In this document: piece by piece, positions 27,746 through 36,520 of the stretch
Layout: each line of letters begins with the position of its first letter
Position numbering within the stretch: position 1 is the first letter of the stretch
NCBI RefSeq assembly: GCF_002760615.1
Contig: NZ_AWWI01000186.1
Span: forward strand, 23,793-87,792
Source of the DNA: Puniceibacterium antarcticum
GTDB taxonomy: Bacteria > Pseudomonadota > Alphaproteobacteria > Rhodobacterales > Rhodobacteraceae
Length of the DNA stretch: 64,000 bases
Direction of reading: 5' to 3'
Made by a program: the position numbers and the translations under genes
The notes under the pieces: model-generated
What the model was told of the DNA's origin: nothing
Databases searched by the model: none
Seen by the model: only the letters and a program-made list of their open reading frames with translations

Positions 27746-27919
27746 CTGGTGTCTCCGGTCAGTAAGAGGTCGTAAACTTTGCACAGCGCTCTATACAAAA
27801 GCAAAGCCCTGCTGGCTATACGTGAAATAAACGACATCCCTTGACGCTTGTGAACCATTCTGTCCATTTGGATCAAAATCACACGACGCGTCAAAGTCGT
27901 CGGAACAGGGAGCGCGGCC

Positions 27920-28921
27920 ATGGATGCCCAGCGTCAGATCATCGAGGTCGAAGCCAGCGGAAAGCCAAGTCGCTTTATCTTTGTCCTGCTGCCCCGCTTT
28001 ACGTTGCTGTGCTTTGCCGCTGCGGTAGACGCCTTGCGGATCGCCAATCGCATGGCGAACAAGACACTTTACACTTGGACGGTGACCGGCGAAGGCGGCG
28101 ACACGATCAGCTGTTCCGCGGGCACCGCTTTCAAGCTGGAATGCGATCTGCCGGAACTGAGCCGCGACGACACGGTGCTTGTATGCGGCGGGCTTGATGT
28201 ACAGGCGGCGACCACCAAGAAACTGCTGAACTGGCTGCGACGGGAATCGCGACGTGGGCTCAAGGTGGGCGGGCTGTGCACGGCCAGCTATGCCATGGCG
28301 CGCGCCGGGCTGCTGGATGGCAAGAAGGCGACGATCCACTGGGAAAACCAAGACAGCTTTGCCGAGGATTTCGAAGAGGTGCATCTGACCAAGTCGGTCT
28401 TTGTCGTCGATGGCAACCGGATGAGCACTGCGGGGGGCACGTCCTCCATCGATCTTATGCTCAAAATGATTGCGGATGACCATGGCGAAGAGCTGGCGAA
28501 TGCCGTCGCGGACCAGTTGATCTATTCCTCGATCCGCACGGATCAGGACACCCAGCGCCTGTCGGTACCGACCCGGATCGGCGTGCGACACCCCAAGCTG
28601 AGCATGGTGATCCAGATGATGGAAAGCCATATCGAAGAACCGATCAGCCCGGCGCTTCTGGCAACGGACGTCGGCTTGTCCACCCGTCAGCTGGAGCGGC
28701 TGTTTCGCCGCTACCTCAACCGCAGCCCCAAGAGATATTACATGGAACTGCGCCTGCAGAAGGCGCGCAACCTGCTGATGCAGACAGACATGAGCGTGAT
28801 CAATGTCGCCCTTGCCTGTGGTTTTGCCAGCCCGTCGCATTTTTCCAAATGCTACCGCGCCCATTACGAAACCACCCCCTATCGCGAACGCGGATCCCAT
28901 GCGGCGCGGGTGCCGGTCTGA
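27920..28921 (+). CDS. GlxA-type AraC family transcriptional regulator
   Basis: A 333-aa regulator. Residues about 15-190 form a DJ-1/PfpI-like amidase-fold domain (FIFVLLPRFTLLCFAAAVDA and GLCTASYAMARAGLLDG, retaining a nucleophile-position cysteine). Residues about 225-325 form a double AraC HTH (VGLSTRQLERLFRRYLNRSP and VALACGFASPSHFSKCYRAH). Relatives control quaternary-amine and amino-acid catabolism. It lies upstream of, and on the same strand as, the amino-acid ABC operon, with a 103-bp gap, and may regulate it (inference). Confidence 0.88.
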   Translation: MDAQRQIIEVEASGKPSRFIFVLLPRFTLLCFAAAVDALRIANRMANKTLYTWTVTGEGGDTISCSAGTAFKLECDLPELSRDDTVLVCGGLDVQAATTKKLLNWLRRESRRGLKVGGLCTASYAMARAGLLDGKKATIHWENQDSFAEDFEEVHLTKSVFVVDGNRMSTAGGTSSIDLMLKMIADDHGEELANAVADQLIYSSIRTDQDTQRLSVPTRIGVRHPKLSMVIQMMESHIEEPISPALLATDVGLSTRQLERLFRRYLNRSPKRYYMELRLQKARNLLMQTDMSVINVALACGFASPSHFSKCYRAHYETTPYRERGSHAARVPV

Positions 28922-29024
28922 CGGGACCTGACGGCATTCGCGACGACGCATCTTGGGACTTTTCTTTTACAAATTCGCCGCTTAGGCTCCGCTCCGGGCA
29001 TTCTGTTCCAACTGGGAGAAGATC

Positions 29025-30221
29025 ATGAGAAAATTGCTGCTGGCCTCTGTGGCCACGGCGCTGACGGCAGGCACAGGCTTTGCCGAAGCGCAGACTTCTG
29101 AAGCGAAAATCGGTGTGATTCTGGGCTTTACCGGCCCAATTGAATCGCTCACCCCGATGATGGCAGACAGCGCGGAGCTCGCGCTCAAAGAAGTCAATGA
29201 TTCCGGCAACTTCCTTGACGGTGTGACGCTGACGCCGGTGCGGGCCGATTCGACTTGCGTTGATTCCGCTGCTGCCACCGCCGCTGCCGAAAGACTGGTG
29301 AGCACCGATGGTGTCGTGGCGATCATGGGCGCGGATTGTTCGGGTGTGACCGGCGCTGTGCTGTCGAATGTGGCCCTGCCGAACGGCATCCCGATGGTGT
29401 CACCCTCGGCCACATCGCCGGGCCTGACCACTGCCGAAGACAACGGTCTGTTTTTCCGCACCTCCCCCTCTGATGCACGTCAGGGCGAGGTTCTGGCCGG
29501 AATCCTTGCCGACAAGGGCATCAGCACGGTCGCGGTGACCTATACAAACAATGACTATGGCAAGGGCCTGTCGGACGCCTTCATCTCCAACTTCGAGGCG
29601 AATGGCGGCACCGTGACGCTGAGCGCTCCGCACGAGGACAACAAGGCCGACTATTCCGCAGAGATTGGCGCGCTGGCCTCTGCCGGGGGCGATCTGCTGG
29701 TGGTTCTGGGCTATTCGGATTCCGGCGGCAAGGGCATGATCCGCTCAGCACTGGACACCGGCGCCTTTGACACCTTCATGCTGGGCGATGGCATGTACAG
29801 CGATGCCCTGCTGGCCGATCTGGGGACGGATTTGGACGGATCTTTTGGATCCGTACCGTGGAGCGAAGGCCCGGGCACGGAAAAGTTCAAGGAAGTCAGC
29901 GACGCCGCCGGGATCAATGGCGAATCGACCTATACCCGCGAAAGCTATGACGCGGCGGCGCTGATTGCGCTGGCGATGATGGCGGGCGGTGAGGCGACAT
30001 CTGAAGCGGTCAAGGACAACCTGCTGGCAGTGGCCAACGCCCCCGGTGAACAGATCCTGCCGGGTGAGCTGGGCAAGGCACTGCAAATCCTTAAGGACGG
30101 CGGCGATATCGACTATGTCGGCGCCACCAATGTGGAGCTGATCGGACCGGGCGAAGCGGCGGGCAGCTATCGCTTTTACACCATCACCGATGGTGCCTTC
30201 GAAACGGTTGATTTCCGGTAA
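29025..30221 (+). CDS. periplasmic amino-acid-binding protein of ABC transporter (LivK type)
   Basis: A 398-aa type I binding protein with signal peptide MRKLLLASVATALTAGTGFA. The mature chain begins with IGVILGFTGPIESLTPMM, typical of the branched-chain/amide receptor family (HAAT, peripla_BP_6). MGADCSGVTGAVLSNVALPN and FFRTSPSDARQGEVLAGIL line the ligand cleft. The ligand need not be leucine: urea, amides and other amino acids are bound by relatives. It is the first gene of the five-gene transporter operon and is preceded by GGGAGAAG. Confidence 0.9.
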   Translation: MRKLLLASVATALTAGTGFAEAQTSEAKIGVILGFTGPIESLTPMMADSAELALKEVNDSGNFLDGVTLTPVRADSTCVDSAAATAAAERLVSTDGVVAIMGADCSGVTGAVLSNVALPNGIPMVSPSATSPGLTTAEDNGLFFRTSPSDARQGEVLAGILADKGISTVAVTYTNNDYGKGLSDAFISNFEANGGTVTLSAPHEDNKADYSAEIGALASAGGDLLVVLGYSDSGGKGMIRSALDTGAFDTFMLGDGMYSDALLADLGTDLDGSFGSVPWSEGPGTEKFKEVSDAAGINGESTYTRESYDAAALIALAMMAGGEATSEAVKDNLLAVANAPGEQILPGELGKALQILKDGGDIDYVGATNVELIGPGEAAGSYRFYTITDGAFETVDFR

Positions 30222-30317
30222 CACAACCGGTTAGCAGGCACGGCAGCCCGGCGCGATCCGGGCTGTCATCATAAGGAAAGGCGCCACCAAAGGCGCCTGG
30301 GACAAAGGGATAGTCAT

Positions 30318-31097
30318 GTGATCCGGGTCGAGACCCTGCACCGCCACTTTGGCGGATTTCGTGCCGTTGATGGCGCGAGCCTAGAGATCGCCACCGGGTC
30401 GATCACCGGGCTCGTTGGGCCCAACGGCGCCGGAAAAACCACGCTTTTCAATGTGATAGCTGGCGTTCTTGAACCCACATCCGGCAAGGTGTTCATGGAT
30501 GGTGAGGACATCACCGGGATGCCGCCCCATGCCTTGTTTCACAAGGGGCTGCTACGGACCTTTCAGATTGCGCATGAATTCAGCTCGATGACCTGCCGCG
30601 AAAACCTGATGATGGTACCCGGCGCGCAATCGGGTGAGACGCTGTGGAACGCCTGGTTCGGACGCGGGCGGATTGCGCAGGAAGAGGCGGGTTTGTTGAA
30701 GAAAGCCGACGAAGTTCTTGATTTTCTGACAATTTCACATCTGAAGGATGAAAAGGCCGGGAACCTGTCCGGTGGTCAGAAAAAGCTGCTGGAGCTGGGG
30801 CGGACCATGATGGTGGATGCCAAGATCGTCTTTCTGGACGAGGTCGGCGCGGGGGTGAACCGCACCCTGCTGAACACCATCGGCGATGCGATCCTGCGGC
30901 TCAACCAGGAGCGCGGATATACATTTTGCATGATCGAACATGACATGGAGTTTATCGGACGGCTCTGTGATCCGGTCATCGTGATGGCCGAGGGCAAGGT
31001 TCTGGCCGAGGGGTCAATCGCGCAGATCAAGGCCAATGACGCGGTGATCGAGGCCTATCTGGGCACGGGACTGAAGAACAAGGAAACCGTGGGATGA
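30318..31097 (+). CDS. livG: amino-acid ABC transporter ATP-binding protein LivG
   Basis: A 259-aa ATPase of the HAAT transporter. Walker A is VGPNGAGKTTLFNVI, the ABC signature LSGGQKKLLELG, Walker B KIVFLDEVGAGVN, and the switch histidine lies in MIEHDMEFI. The start is GTG at 30318; an ATG two bases earlier is out of frame. A 141-bp repeat-bearing gap separates it from livF, unusual inside this kind of operon. Confidence 0.93.
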   Translation: MIRVETLHRHFGGFRAVDGASLEIATGSITGLVGPNGAGKTTLFNVIAGVLEPTSGKVFMDGEDITGMPPHALFHKGLLRTFQIAHEFSSMTCRENLMMVPGAQSGETLWNAWFGRGRIAQEEAGLLKKADEVLDFLTISHLKDEKAGNLSGGQKKLLELGRTMMVDAKIVFLDEVGAGVNRTLLNTIGDAILRLNQERGYTFCMIEHDMEFIGRLCDPVIVMAEGKVLAEGSIAQIKANDAVIEAYLGTGLKNKETVG

Positions 31098-31111
31098 GGC
31101 AATATGGAATG

Positions 31112-31149
31112 CGTATGGAAAGCGTATGGTTTTCGTATGGCGCGCATAC
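31112..31149 (+). repeat. three CGTATGG repeats at 11-bp steps with a short palindrome
   Basis: CGTATGG occurs at 31112-31118, 31123-31129 and 31134-31140, immediately after the livG stop, at exactly 11-bp spacing. The third copy forms GTATG-GCGCG-CATAC with 31145-31149. Function unknown; one helical turn spacing suggests possible protein binding, or it is a decayed repeat. Confidence 0.45.
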
Positions 31150-31175
31150 AGTCCGTTTTGGATCCCTGCGGGATA

Positions 31176-31224
31176 TGAGAGACGCTGTCTCTCACACTCT
31201 CTGGGATATTTTTGGGCAGATGAA
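31176..31224 (-). repeat. AAATATCC-box hairpin repeat, copy B
   Basis: On the minus strand TTCATCTGCCC plus AAAAATATCCC (31224-31203) is followed by a hairpin TGAGAGAC-AGC-GTCTCTCA (31194-31176). It aligns with copy A at 34370-34418, whose hairpin has compensatory changes. It lies between livG and livF, pointing against the operon. Confidence 0.65.
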
Positions 31225-31238
31225 GACGGGGTCTGTTC

Positions 31239-31952
31239 ATGGGTGAGCCGTATCTGATTGGCGAGGCCATGACCGGGGGCTATGGCACCGGCGCTGACAT
31301 TCTGCAGGGCTGCACCATCGCGGTGGAGCGCGGCGAAATCGCGGTGATTGTGGGGCCAAACGGGGCGGGCAAATCGACGGCGATGAAAGCGGTCTTTGGC
31401 ATGCTGAATTTGCGCGAAGGATCGGTGCGGCTGGCGGGCGAGGATATCACCCAGCTTTCGCCGCAGGACCGGGTCGCCAAGGGCATGGGGTTTGTGCCGC
31501 AGACGCAAAACATCTTTGGCTCGATGACGGTCGAGGAAAATCTGGAGATGGGGGCGTTTATCCGGCGCGATGATTTCCGTGGCACGCTGGCGCAGGTCTA
31601 TGACCTGTTTCCGATCCTCAAGGAAAAGCGATACCAGGCGGCGGGCGAATTGTCGGGCGGGCAGCGCCAGCAGGTGGCGGTGGGGCGCGCGCTGATGACG
31701 CAGCCCCGCGTGCTTATGCTGGACGAGCCGACGGCCGGCGTGTCGCCCATTGTCATGGACGAGCTGTTTGACCGGATCATCGAAGTGGCGCGCAGCGGGA
31801 TTTCCATCCTGATGGTCGAACAGAACGCGCGGCAGGCGCTGGAGATTGCCGACAAGGGCTATGTGCTTGTGCAGGGGGCGAATGCGTTCACGGATACGGG
31901 CCGCGCGCTACTGGCGAATCCGGATGTGCGGCGGAGTTTTCTGGGCGGATGA
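31239..31952 (+). CDS. livF: amino-acid ABC transporter ATP-binding protein LivF
   Basis: A 237-aa ATPase, partner of LivG. Walker A is VGPNGAGKSTAMKAVFG, signature LSGGQRQQVAVGRAL, Walker B VLMLDEPTAGVSP, followed by LMVEQNARQALEIAD, which is typical of LivF. It is fourth in line after the regulator, in the operon binding protein-livG-livF-livH-livM. Confidence 0.93.
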   Translation: MGEPYLIGEAMTGGYGTGADILQGCTIAVERGEIAVIVGPNGAGKSTAMKAVFGMLNLREGSVRLAGEDITQLSPQDRVAKGMGFVPQTQNIFGSMTVEENLEMGAFIRRDDFRGTLAQVYDLFPILKEKRYQAAGELSGGQRQQVAVGRALMTQPRVLMLDEPTAGVSPIVMDELFDRIIEVARSGISILMVEQNARQALEIADKGYVLVQGANAFTDTGRALLANPDVRRSFLGG

Positions 31953-32040
31953 GATGTGCTGCGTGGCGCAGGCCGAGAGGGTTGTATTTGCGTATTTTTG
32001 AAGAGAAGACGCGCCAAGGTGTGGCGCTGGGGGATGTGAC

Positions 32041-33051
32041 GTGGAGTTTCTGAACGGCCTTGTGGCGCTGGCCAATTTTGTGCTGATCCCGGCAGTGGCT
32101 TATGGCGCGCAGCTGGCGCTTGGCGCGCTTGGGGTGACGCTGATTTATGGCATCCTGCGATTTTCCAACTTTGCCCATGGCGACACCATGGCATTCGGGA
32201 CCATGTGCACCATCCTTGCCACCTGGTGGCTGCAGAGCCTGGGGGTGTCGCTGGGGCCGTTGCCCACGGCCCTGCTGGCGATTCCGTTTGGCATTGCGGG
32301 CTGTGCGGCGCTGATCCTGCTGACGGACCGGGTGGTGTACCGGTTCTACCGGCGACAGAAGGTCAAGCCGATGATCATGGTGATCGTGTCCATGGGGGTG
32401 ATGTTCATCTATAACGGCGTGACGCGGTTCATCATCGGGACCGAGGATCAGAACTTTGCTGATGGCGAGCGGTTCCTGATCGGCGCGCGCGAGTTCAAGG
32501 CGCTTACCGGGCTGGACGAAGGTCTGGCGATCCGCACGACGCAGGCCATCACCGTGGTGACGGCGCTGATTGTGGTCGCGGCTTTGTTCTGGTTCCTGAA
32601 CCGCACGCGCACGGGCAAGTCGATGCGCGCCTATTCCGACAATGAGGATCTGGCACTGTTGTCGGGCATCAACCCAGAGCGGGTCGTGATGGTGACCTGG
32701 CTGATCGTCGCGGCGCTGGCGACGATTGCCGGGGTTCTCTATGGCCTCGACAAGTCGTTCAAGCCGTTCACCTATTTTCAGCTGCTTTTGCCGATCTTTG
32801 CGGCGGCGATTGTCGGCGGGCTTGGTTCGCCCCTTGGGGCCATCGCGGGCGGCTTTGTCATCGCGTTCTCCGAGGTCGGGATCACCTATGCCTGGAAAAA
32901 GGTGCTGGGCTACTGGCTGCCTGACACGCTTGCACCGGACGGGTTGGTGCAGCTGATGTCGACAGATTACAAATTCGCGGTCAGCTTCGTGATCCTGCTG
33001 ATTGTGCTGCTGTTCCGCCCCACCGGGCTGTTCAAGGGGAAATCGGTATGA
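32041..33051 (+). CDS. livH: amino-acid ABC transporter permease LivH
   Basis: A 336-aa inner-membrane permease with about eight helices. LALGALGVTLIYGILRFSNF near the N-terminus and AAAIVGGLGSPLGAIAGGFV near the C-terminus are characteristic. The start is GTG at 32041, 88 bp after livF. The gap contains a weaker AAAAATAC stretch that may be a degenerate copy of the AAATATCC box. The stop overlaps the livM start (ATGA). Confidence 0.93.
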   Translation: MEFLNGLVALANFVLIPAVAYGAQLALGALGVTLIYGILRFSNFAHGDTMAFGTMCTILATWWLQSLGVSLGPLPTALLAIPFGIAGCAALILLTDRVVYRFYRRQKVKPMIMVIVSMGVMFIYNGVTRFIIGTEDQNFADGERFLIGAREFKALTGLDEGLAIRTTQAITVVTALIVVAALFWFLNRTRTGKSMRAYSDNEDLALLSGINPERVVMVTWLIVAALATIAGVLYGLDKSFKPFTYFQLLLPIFAAAIVGGLGSPLGAIAGGFVIAFSEVGITYAWKKVLGYWLPDTLAPDGLVQLMSTDYKFAVSFVILLIVLLFRPTGLFKGKSV

Positions 33052-34349
33052 GCGATCGTGTGCGGGGCTTTGTGCTGTTCGGGATCGTGGCGGTGCTGCT
33101 CCTTGGGACCGGGTTTGTGCAGAGCTGGAATTCGGCGCTGCTGATCCTGAACATGGGATTGGTGAGTGCGGTGATGGCGCTGGGGGTGAACCTGCAATGG
33201 GGCTTTGCCGGGTTGTTCAACGTCGGCGTCATGGGCTTTGTCGCCTTAGGCGGGCTTGCCACGGTGCTGGTGTCGATGCCGCCGGTGTCTGCGGCCTGGT
33301 CGGCGGGTGCCGGGCGGCTGTTTCTGGCGCTTGCGCTGGCGGTTGCGGTCATCGCGGCGGCGGTGCTGTGCTGGAAGCGGTTGCGCAAGGGGGTGCGCGG
33401 CTGGGTTGTGGCCCTGCTGCTGATCGCGGGGTTCTTTGCCTTTCGCGCGGTGTTTGATCCGGCGGTCGCGCTGATCGAGGCGATTGATCCGGCGACCACG
33501 GGCTACCTTGGCGGGCTTGGCCTGCCGGTGGTGCTGGCCTGGCCGGTGGGCGGCTTGCTCGCCGCCGGTGTGGCCTGGATGATCGGCAAGGTGGCACTGG
33601 GGCTGCGGTCCGACTACCTCGCTATTGCGACGCTGGGCATTGCCGAAATCATCATCGCGGTGATCAAGAACGAGGACTGGCTGGCGCGCGGCGTGAAGAA
33701 CGTCATCGGCCTGCCCCGCCCCATGCCCTATGAGATTGACCTGCAGAACGATGCGGGGTTTGTGCAAAGCGCCGCAAGCCTGGGGTTCGATGCCACAACC
33801 GCCTCGACCCTTTACGTCAAGCTCGGCTATGGCGTGATGTTCGCCGTGGTGCTCGTGCTACTGTTGGTGCTGGCGCAGCTCGCGCTGAAATCGCCCTGGG
33901 GGCGGATGATGCGCGCGATCCGCGACAATGAAACCGCCGCCCGCGCCATGGGCAAGGATGTGACGCGCCGCCATCTGCAGATCTTCGTGCTGGGCTCTGC
34001 CATCTGCGGCATTGCGGGCGCGATGATGACCACTCTGGACGGGCAGCTCACGCCGGGCACTTACCAGCCGCTGCGCTATACCTTTCTGGTCTGGGTGATG
34101 GTGATCGTCGGGGGGTCGGGCAACAACTTTGGCTCCGTGCTGGGGGGCTTCCTCATCTGGTTCCTCTGGGTGCAGGTCGAACCGATGGGTCAGGCGGCGA
34201 TGACGCTGATCACCGCCGGCATGGCAGATGGGAGCTGGCTGAAGGGACATCTGCTCGATTCGGTGCAACACATGCGGCTGCTCACCATGGGGGTGATCCT
34301 GCTGTTGGTCCTGCGCTTCAGCCCGCGCGGATTGCTGCCTGAACGCTGA
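33048..34349 (+). CDS. livM: amino-acid ABC transporter permease LivM
   Basis: A 433-aa permease, the second channel half. NLQWGFAGLFNVGVMGFVAL and LGLRSDYLAIATLGIAEIII are typical, with the EAA-like loop SPWGRMMRAIRDNETAARAM. The protein is longer than the usual 330-420 residues through an extra hydrophobic stretch at about 80-150. It is last in the operon and followed by repeat copy A. Confidence 0.93.
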   Translation: MSDRVRGFVLFGIVAVLLLGTGFVQSWNSALLILNMGLVSAVMALGVNLQWGFAGLFNVGVMGFVALGGLATVLVSMPPVSAAWSAGAGRLFLALALAVAVIAAAVLCWKRLRKGVRGWVVALLLIAGFFAFRAVFDPAVALIEAIDPATTGYLGGLGLPVVLAWPVGGLLAAGVAWMIGKVALGLRSDYLAIATLGIAEIIIAVIKNEDWLARGVKNVIGLPRPMPYEIDLQNDAGFVQSAASLGFDATTASTLYVKLGYGVMFAVVLVLLLVLAQLALKSPWGRMMRAIRDNETAARAMGKDVTRRHLQIFVLGSAICGIAGAMMTTLDGQLTPGTYQPLRYTFLVWVMVIVGGSGNNFGSVLGGFLIWFLWVQVEPMGQAAMTLITAGMADGSWLKGHLLDSVQHMRLLTMGVILLLVLRFSPRGLLPER

Positions 34350-34369
34350 TGAACGCACCGACCGCCCGT

Positions 34370-34418
34370 TTCATCTGCCCTTAAATATCCCGGGGAGTGT
34401 GAGGGGCTGGCCCCTCAC
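34370..34418 (+). repeat. AAATATCC-box hairpin repeat, copy A
   Basis: TTCATCTGCCCTTAAATATC (34370-34389) is followed by GGGGAGT and the perfect hairpin GTGAGGGG-CTGG-CCCCTCAC (34399-34418). It lies 20 bp beyond livM and may also work as its terminator, although a T-tract is absent. Confidence 0.65.
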
Positions 34419-34558
34419 TCCGCCACTGGCAACCCACGCCGGGGTCCTGTGAGGGACCCCGCTGCCGCTGAGAGTACCGCCATATGGTACCTTTCGGCTA
34501 GTGACCCCGGGCGCGGCCTTGTCTATCCTTCCCCCATGACGCAGGAAAGCCCCCCCCA

Positions 34559-35254
34559 ATGACCACCGAACGCGCCGGCCTTGCCCCCGCCTTGCACAAA
34601 TCTGCGCTTGTTGTGGATGACCACCCGCTGTTCTGCGATGCGCTGACCCTGACGCTGCAGTCGATTGCCGAGTTCGAGGAGATCCGCACCGCCGGCACGC
34701 TGGAAAAGGCGCTGGAGGTGGTGGCGAAAGATGCGCGGATCGATTTCATCATCCTTGACCTCAACCTGCCGGATGTGAACGGGCTGGACGGGCTGGTGCG
34801 GCTGCGCAATGCCGCGCCGAAGGCCGCGATCCTGATTGCCTCGTCCATGGCGGACAACCGGATGATCTCTCATGCGCTCAAGGCCGGGGCTGACGGGTTC
34901 GTGCCGAAACATTCCCAGCGTGCGGTGTTTCGCCGCGCGTTCGAGGCGGTCACACAGGGACAGACCTTTGTGCCCGACGGCTATATCGACCCGCAGGGGG
35001 CTGGCTGCAGCGGTCTGCAGGGCGATGTGATCGACCGGCTGAGCAGCCTGACCAATCAGCAGGCGCGCATTCTGAACCTGATCTGCGAAGGCAAGCTGAA
35101 CAAGCAGATCGCCTTTGATCTGACCATCGCCGAAACCACGGTCAAGGCACATGTGACGGCGATCATGCGCAAGCTGGGGGTGCACAGCCGGACGCAAGCG
35201 GTGCTGATCGCGCAAGAGGCGCGCTTTGCCAAGGTCTTGCCAAGCGGGGAGTGA
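34559..35254 (+). CDS. LuxR/NarL-family response regulator
   Basis: A 231-aa two-component regulator. The receiver domain (about 14-125) has the acidic pair in VVDDHPLF, phosphoacceptor Asp67 in FIILDLNLPDVNGLDG, and Lys117 in GFVPKHSQ. The LuxR HTH (about 165-225) has LTNQQARILNLICEGKLNKQ and TVKAHVTAIMRKLGVHSRTQ. It overlaps the FIST gene start by 4 nt and is the probable output of the downstream hybrid kinase. Confidence 0.9.
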   Translation: MTTERAGLAPALHKSALVVDDHPLFCDALTLTLQSIAEFEEIRTAGTLEKALEVVAKDARIDFIILDLNLPDVNGLDGLVRLRNAAPKAAILIASSMADNRMISHALKAGADGFVPKHSQRAVFRRAFEAVTQGQTFVPDGYIDPQGAGCSGLQGDVIDRLSSLTNQQARILNLICEGKLNKQIAFDLTIAETTVKAHVTAIMRKLGVHSRTQAVLIAQEARFAKVLPSGE

Positions 35255-36516
35255 GCCCCCTATCGTCATGTCAGCGACATAATGGGACATTGGATTTGGA
35301 CGGAGGAGGCACAGGCCCCGACGGCAGCACGCGCCTGACATCGGGCGCGACGCGTAAAGTTGCGGCCCAATCCGAAGCACCCCACCCCGGCGCGCTGCGG
35401 GTGGCGCAAGTGGCGGCGGATCATCCCGCACCACTGACGGCAATCCGTGATCAGATGGCAGGGGCTGAGCTTGCACTGGTTTTGCTGTTCGTCACACCGC
35501 AGGCGGATTTCCGGGCCGTCGTTCAGCAGGCCGAAGGACAGTTTGGCGAAGCGGATGTGCTGGCCTGCACCACCGCCGGAGAGCTGGGGCAGTTGGGCTA
35601 TGAAGAGGGGCAGATCCTTGCGGTCGGCTTTCCCGCCGCGCTGTTCAGCGTGCGCAGCTATGCAATTGAATGCCTTGATCGTCTGGACGAACAGGTGGTG
35701 ATCGACACGGCAATTCAGCAGCGCACCGCCCTGACCCGCACCGCCGCGGATCAGCCTTGGGAATTCGCCTTTCTGATGATCGACGGGCTGTCCTTGTGCG
35801 AGGAGCATCTGACCACATTGCTGGCCGCGGGGTTGGGGTCGATGGCGCTGTTTGGCGGCTCGTCCGGCGATGGCACGGCGTTTCAGCAGACTTGGCTTGC
35901 CCGCAACGGCGTCGTGCTGGAAAACGCGGCACTGGTGGCGCTGGTGCGCTCTTCCTGTCCGGTGCATGTGTTTTCACTGGATCATCTGCAGCCAACCGAG
36001 ACGCGGATGGTTGTGACCGCAGCTGATCCCGAACGCCGCGTGGTGCAAGAGATCAATGCCGAACCGGCTGCGGCGGAATATGCGCGTCTGCTGGGCAAGG
36101 ATCCCAACCAGCTCGACCCGTTTATCTTTGCCGCGCACCCGGTGGTGGTGCGGCTGGGGGATACGCATCATGTGCGCGCAATCCGGCAGGTGAACGAGGC
36201 AGGCGAGCTGGTGTTCTTTTCCGCCATCAACGAAGGCATGGTGCTGACCCTGGCCGAGCCCGAGGATATGGCGCAGCATCTTGACCGCGAACTGTCCGGG
36301 CTGGTGCGCGCGCGCGGTGGCGTGCCGCAGATCCTGGCCTGTGACTGCGTGCTGCGGCGGATCGAGGCGGGGCAGAGCCAGAAGACCCGAGAGGTGTCCG
36401 GCATTCTGCGTGATCGCAATGTGATTGGTTTTTCGACCTATGGCGAACAGCTGGGCGCGCTGCATGTGAACCAGACGCTGACCGGGGTGGCGATCTATCC
36501 ACCGCCAGAGGATTAG
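35251..36516 (+). CDS. FIST-domain sensor protein (NosP-like)
   Basis: A 421-aa cytoplasmic protein with FIST_N (about 50-245) and FIST_C (about 250-395) domains. Typical stretches are ADVLACTTAGELGQLGYEEG, GLGSMALFGGSSGDG and GRGVPQILACDC-like (RGGVPQILACDCVLRR). The start is GTG at 35251 overlapping the regulator stop; the first 45 residues look disordered. FIST proteins encoded beside a NahK-type hybrid kinase include the haem-based nitric-oxide sensor NosP of Pseudomonas and relatives. The same neighbourhood is seen here, so NO sensing is a reasonable inference. I cannot identify the haem ligand. Confidence 0.83.
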   Translation: MSPLSSCQRHNGTLDLDGGGTGPDGSTRLTSGATRKVAAQSEAPHPGALRVAQVAADHPAPLTAIRDQMAGAELALVLLFVTPQADFRAVVQQAEGQFGEADVLACTTAGELGQLGYEEGQILAVGFPAALFSVRSYAIECLDRLDEQVVIDTAIQQRTALTRTAADQPWEFAFLMIDGLSLCEEHLTTLLAAGLGSMALFGGSSGDGTAFQQTWLARNGVVLENAALVALVRSSCPVHVFSLDHLQPTETRMVVTAADPERRVVQEINAEPAAAEYARLLGKDPNQLDPFIFAAHPVVVRLGDTHHVRAIRQVNEAGELVFFSAINEGMVLTLAEPEDMAQHLDRELSGLVRARGGVPQILACDCVLRRIEAGQSQKTREVSGILRDRNVIGFSTYGEQLGALHVNQTLTGVAIYPPPED

Positions 36517-36520
36517 GCCC

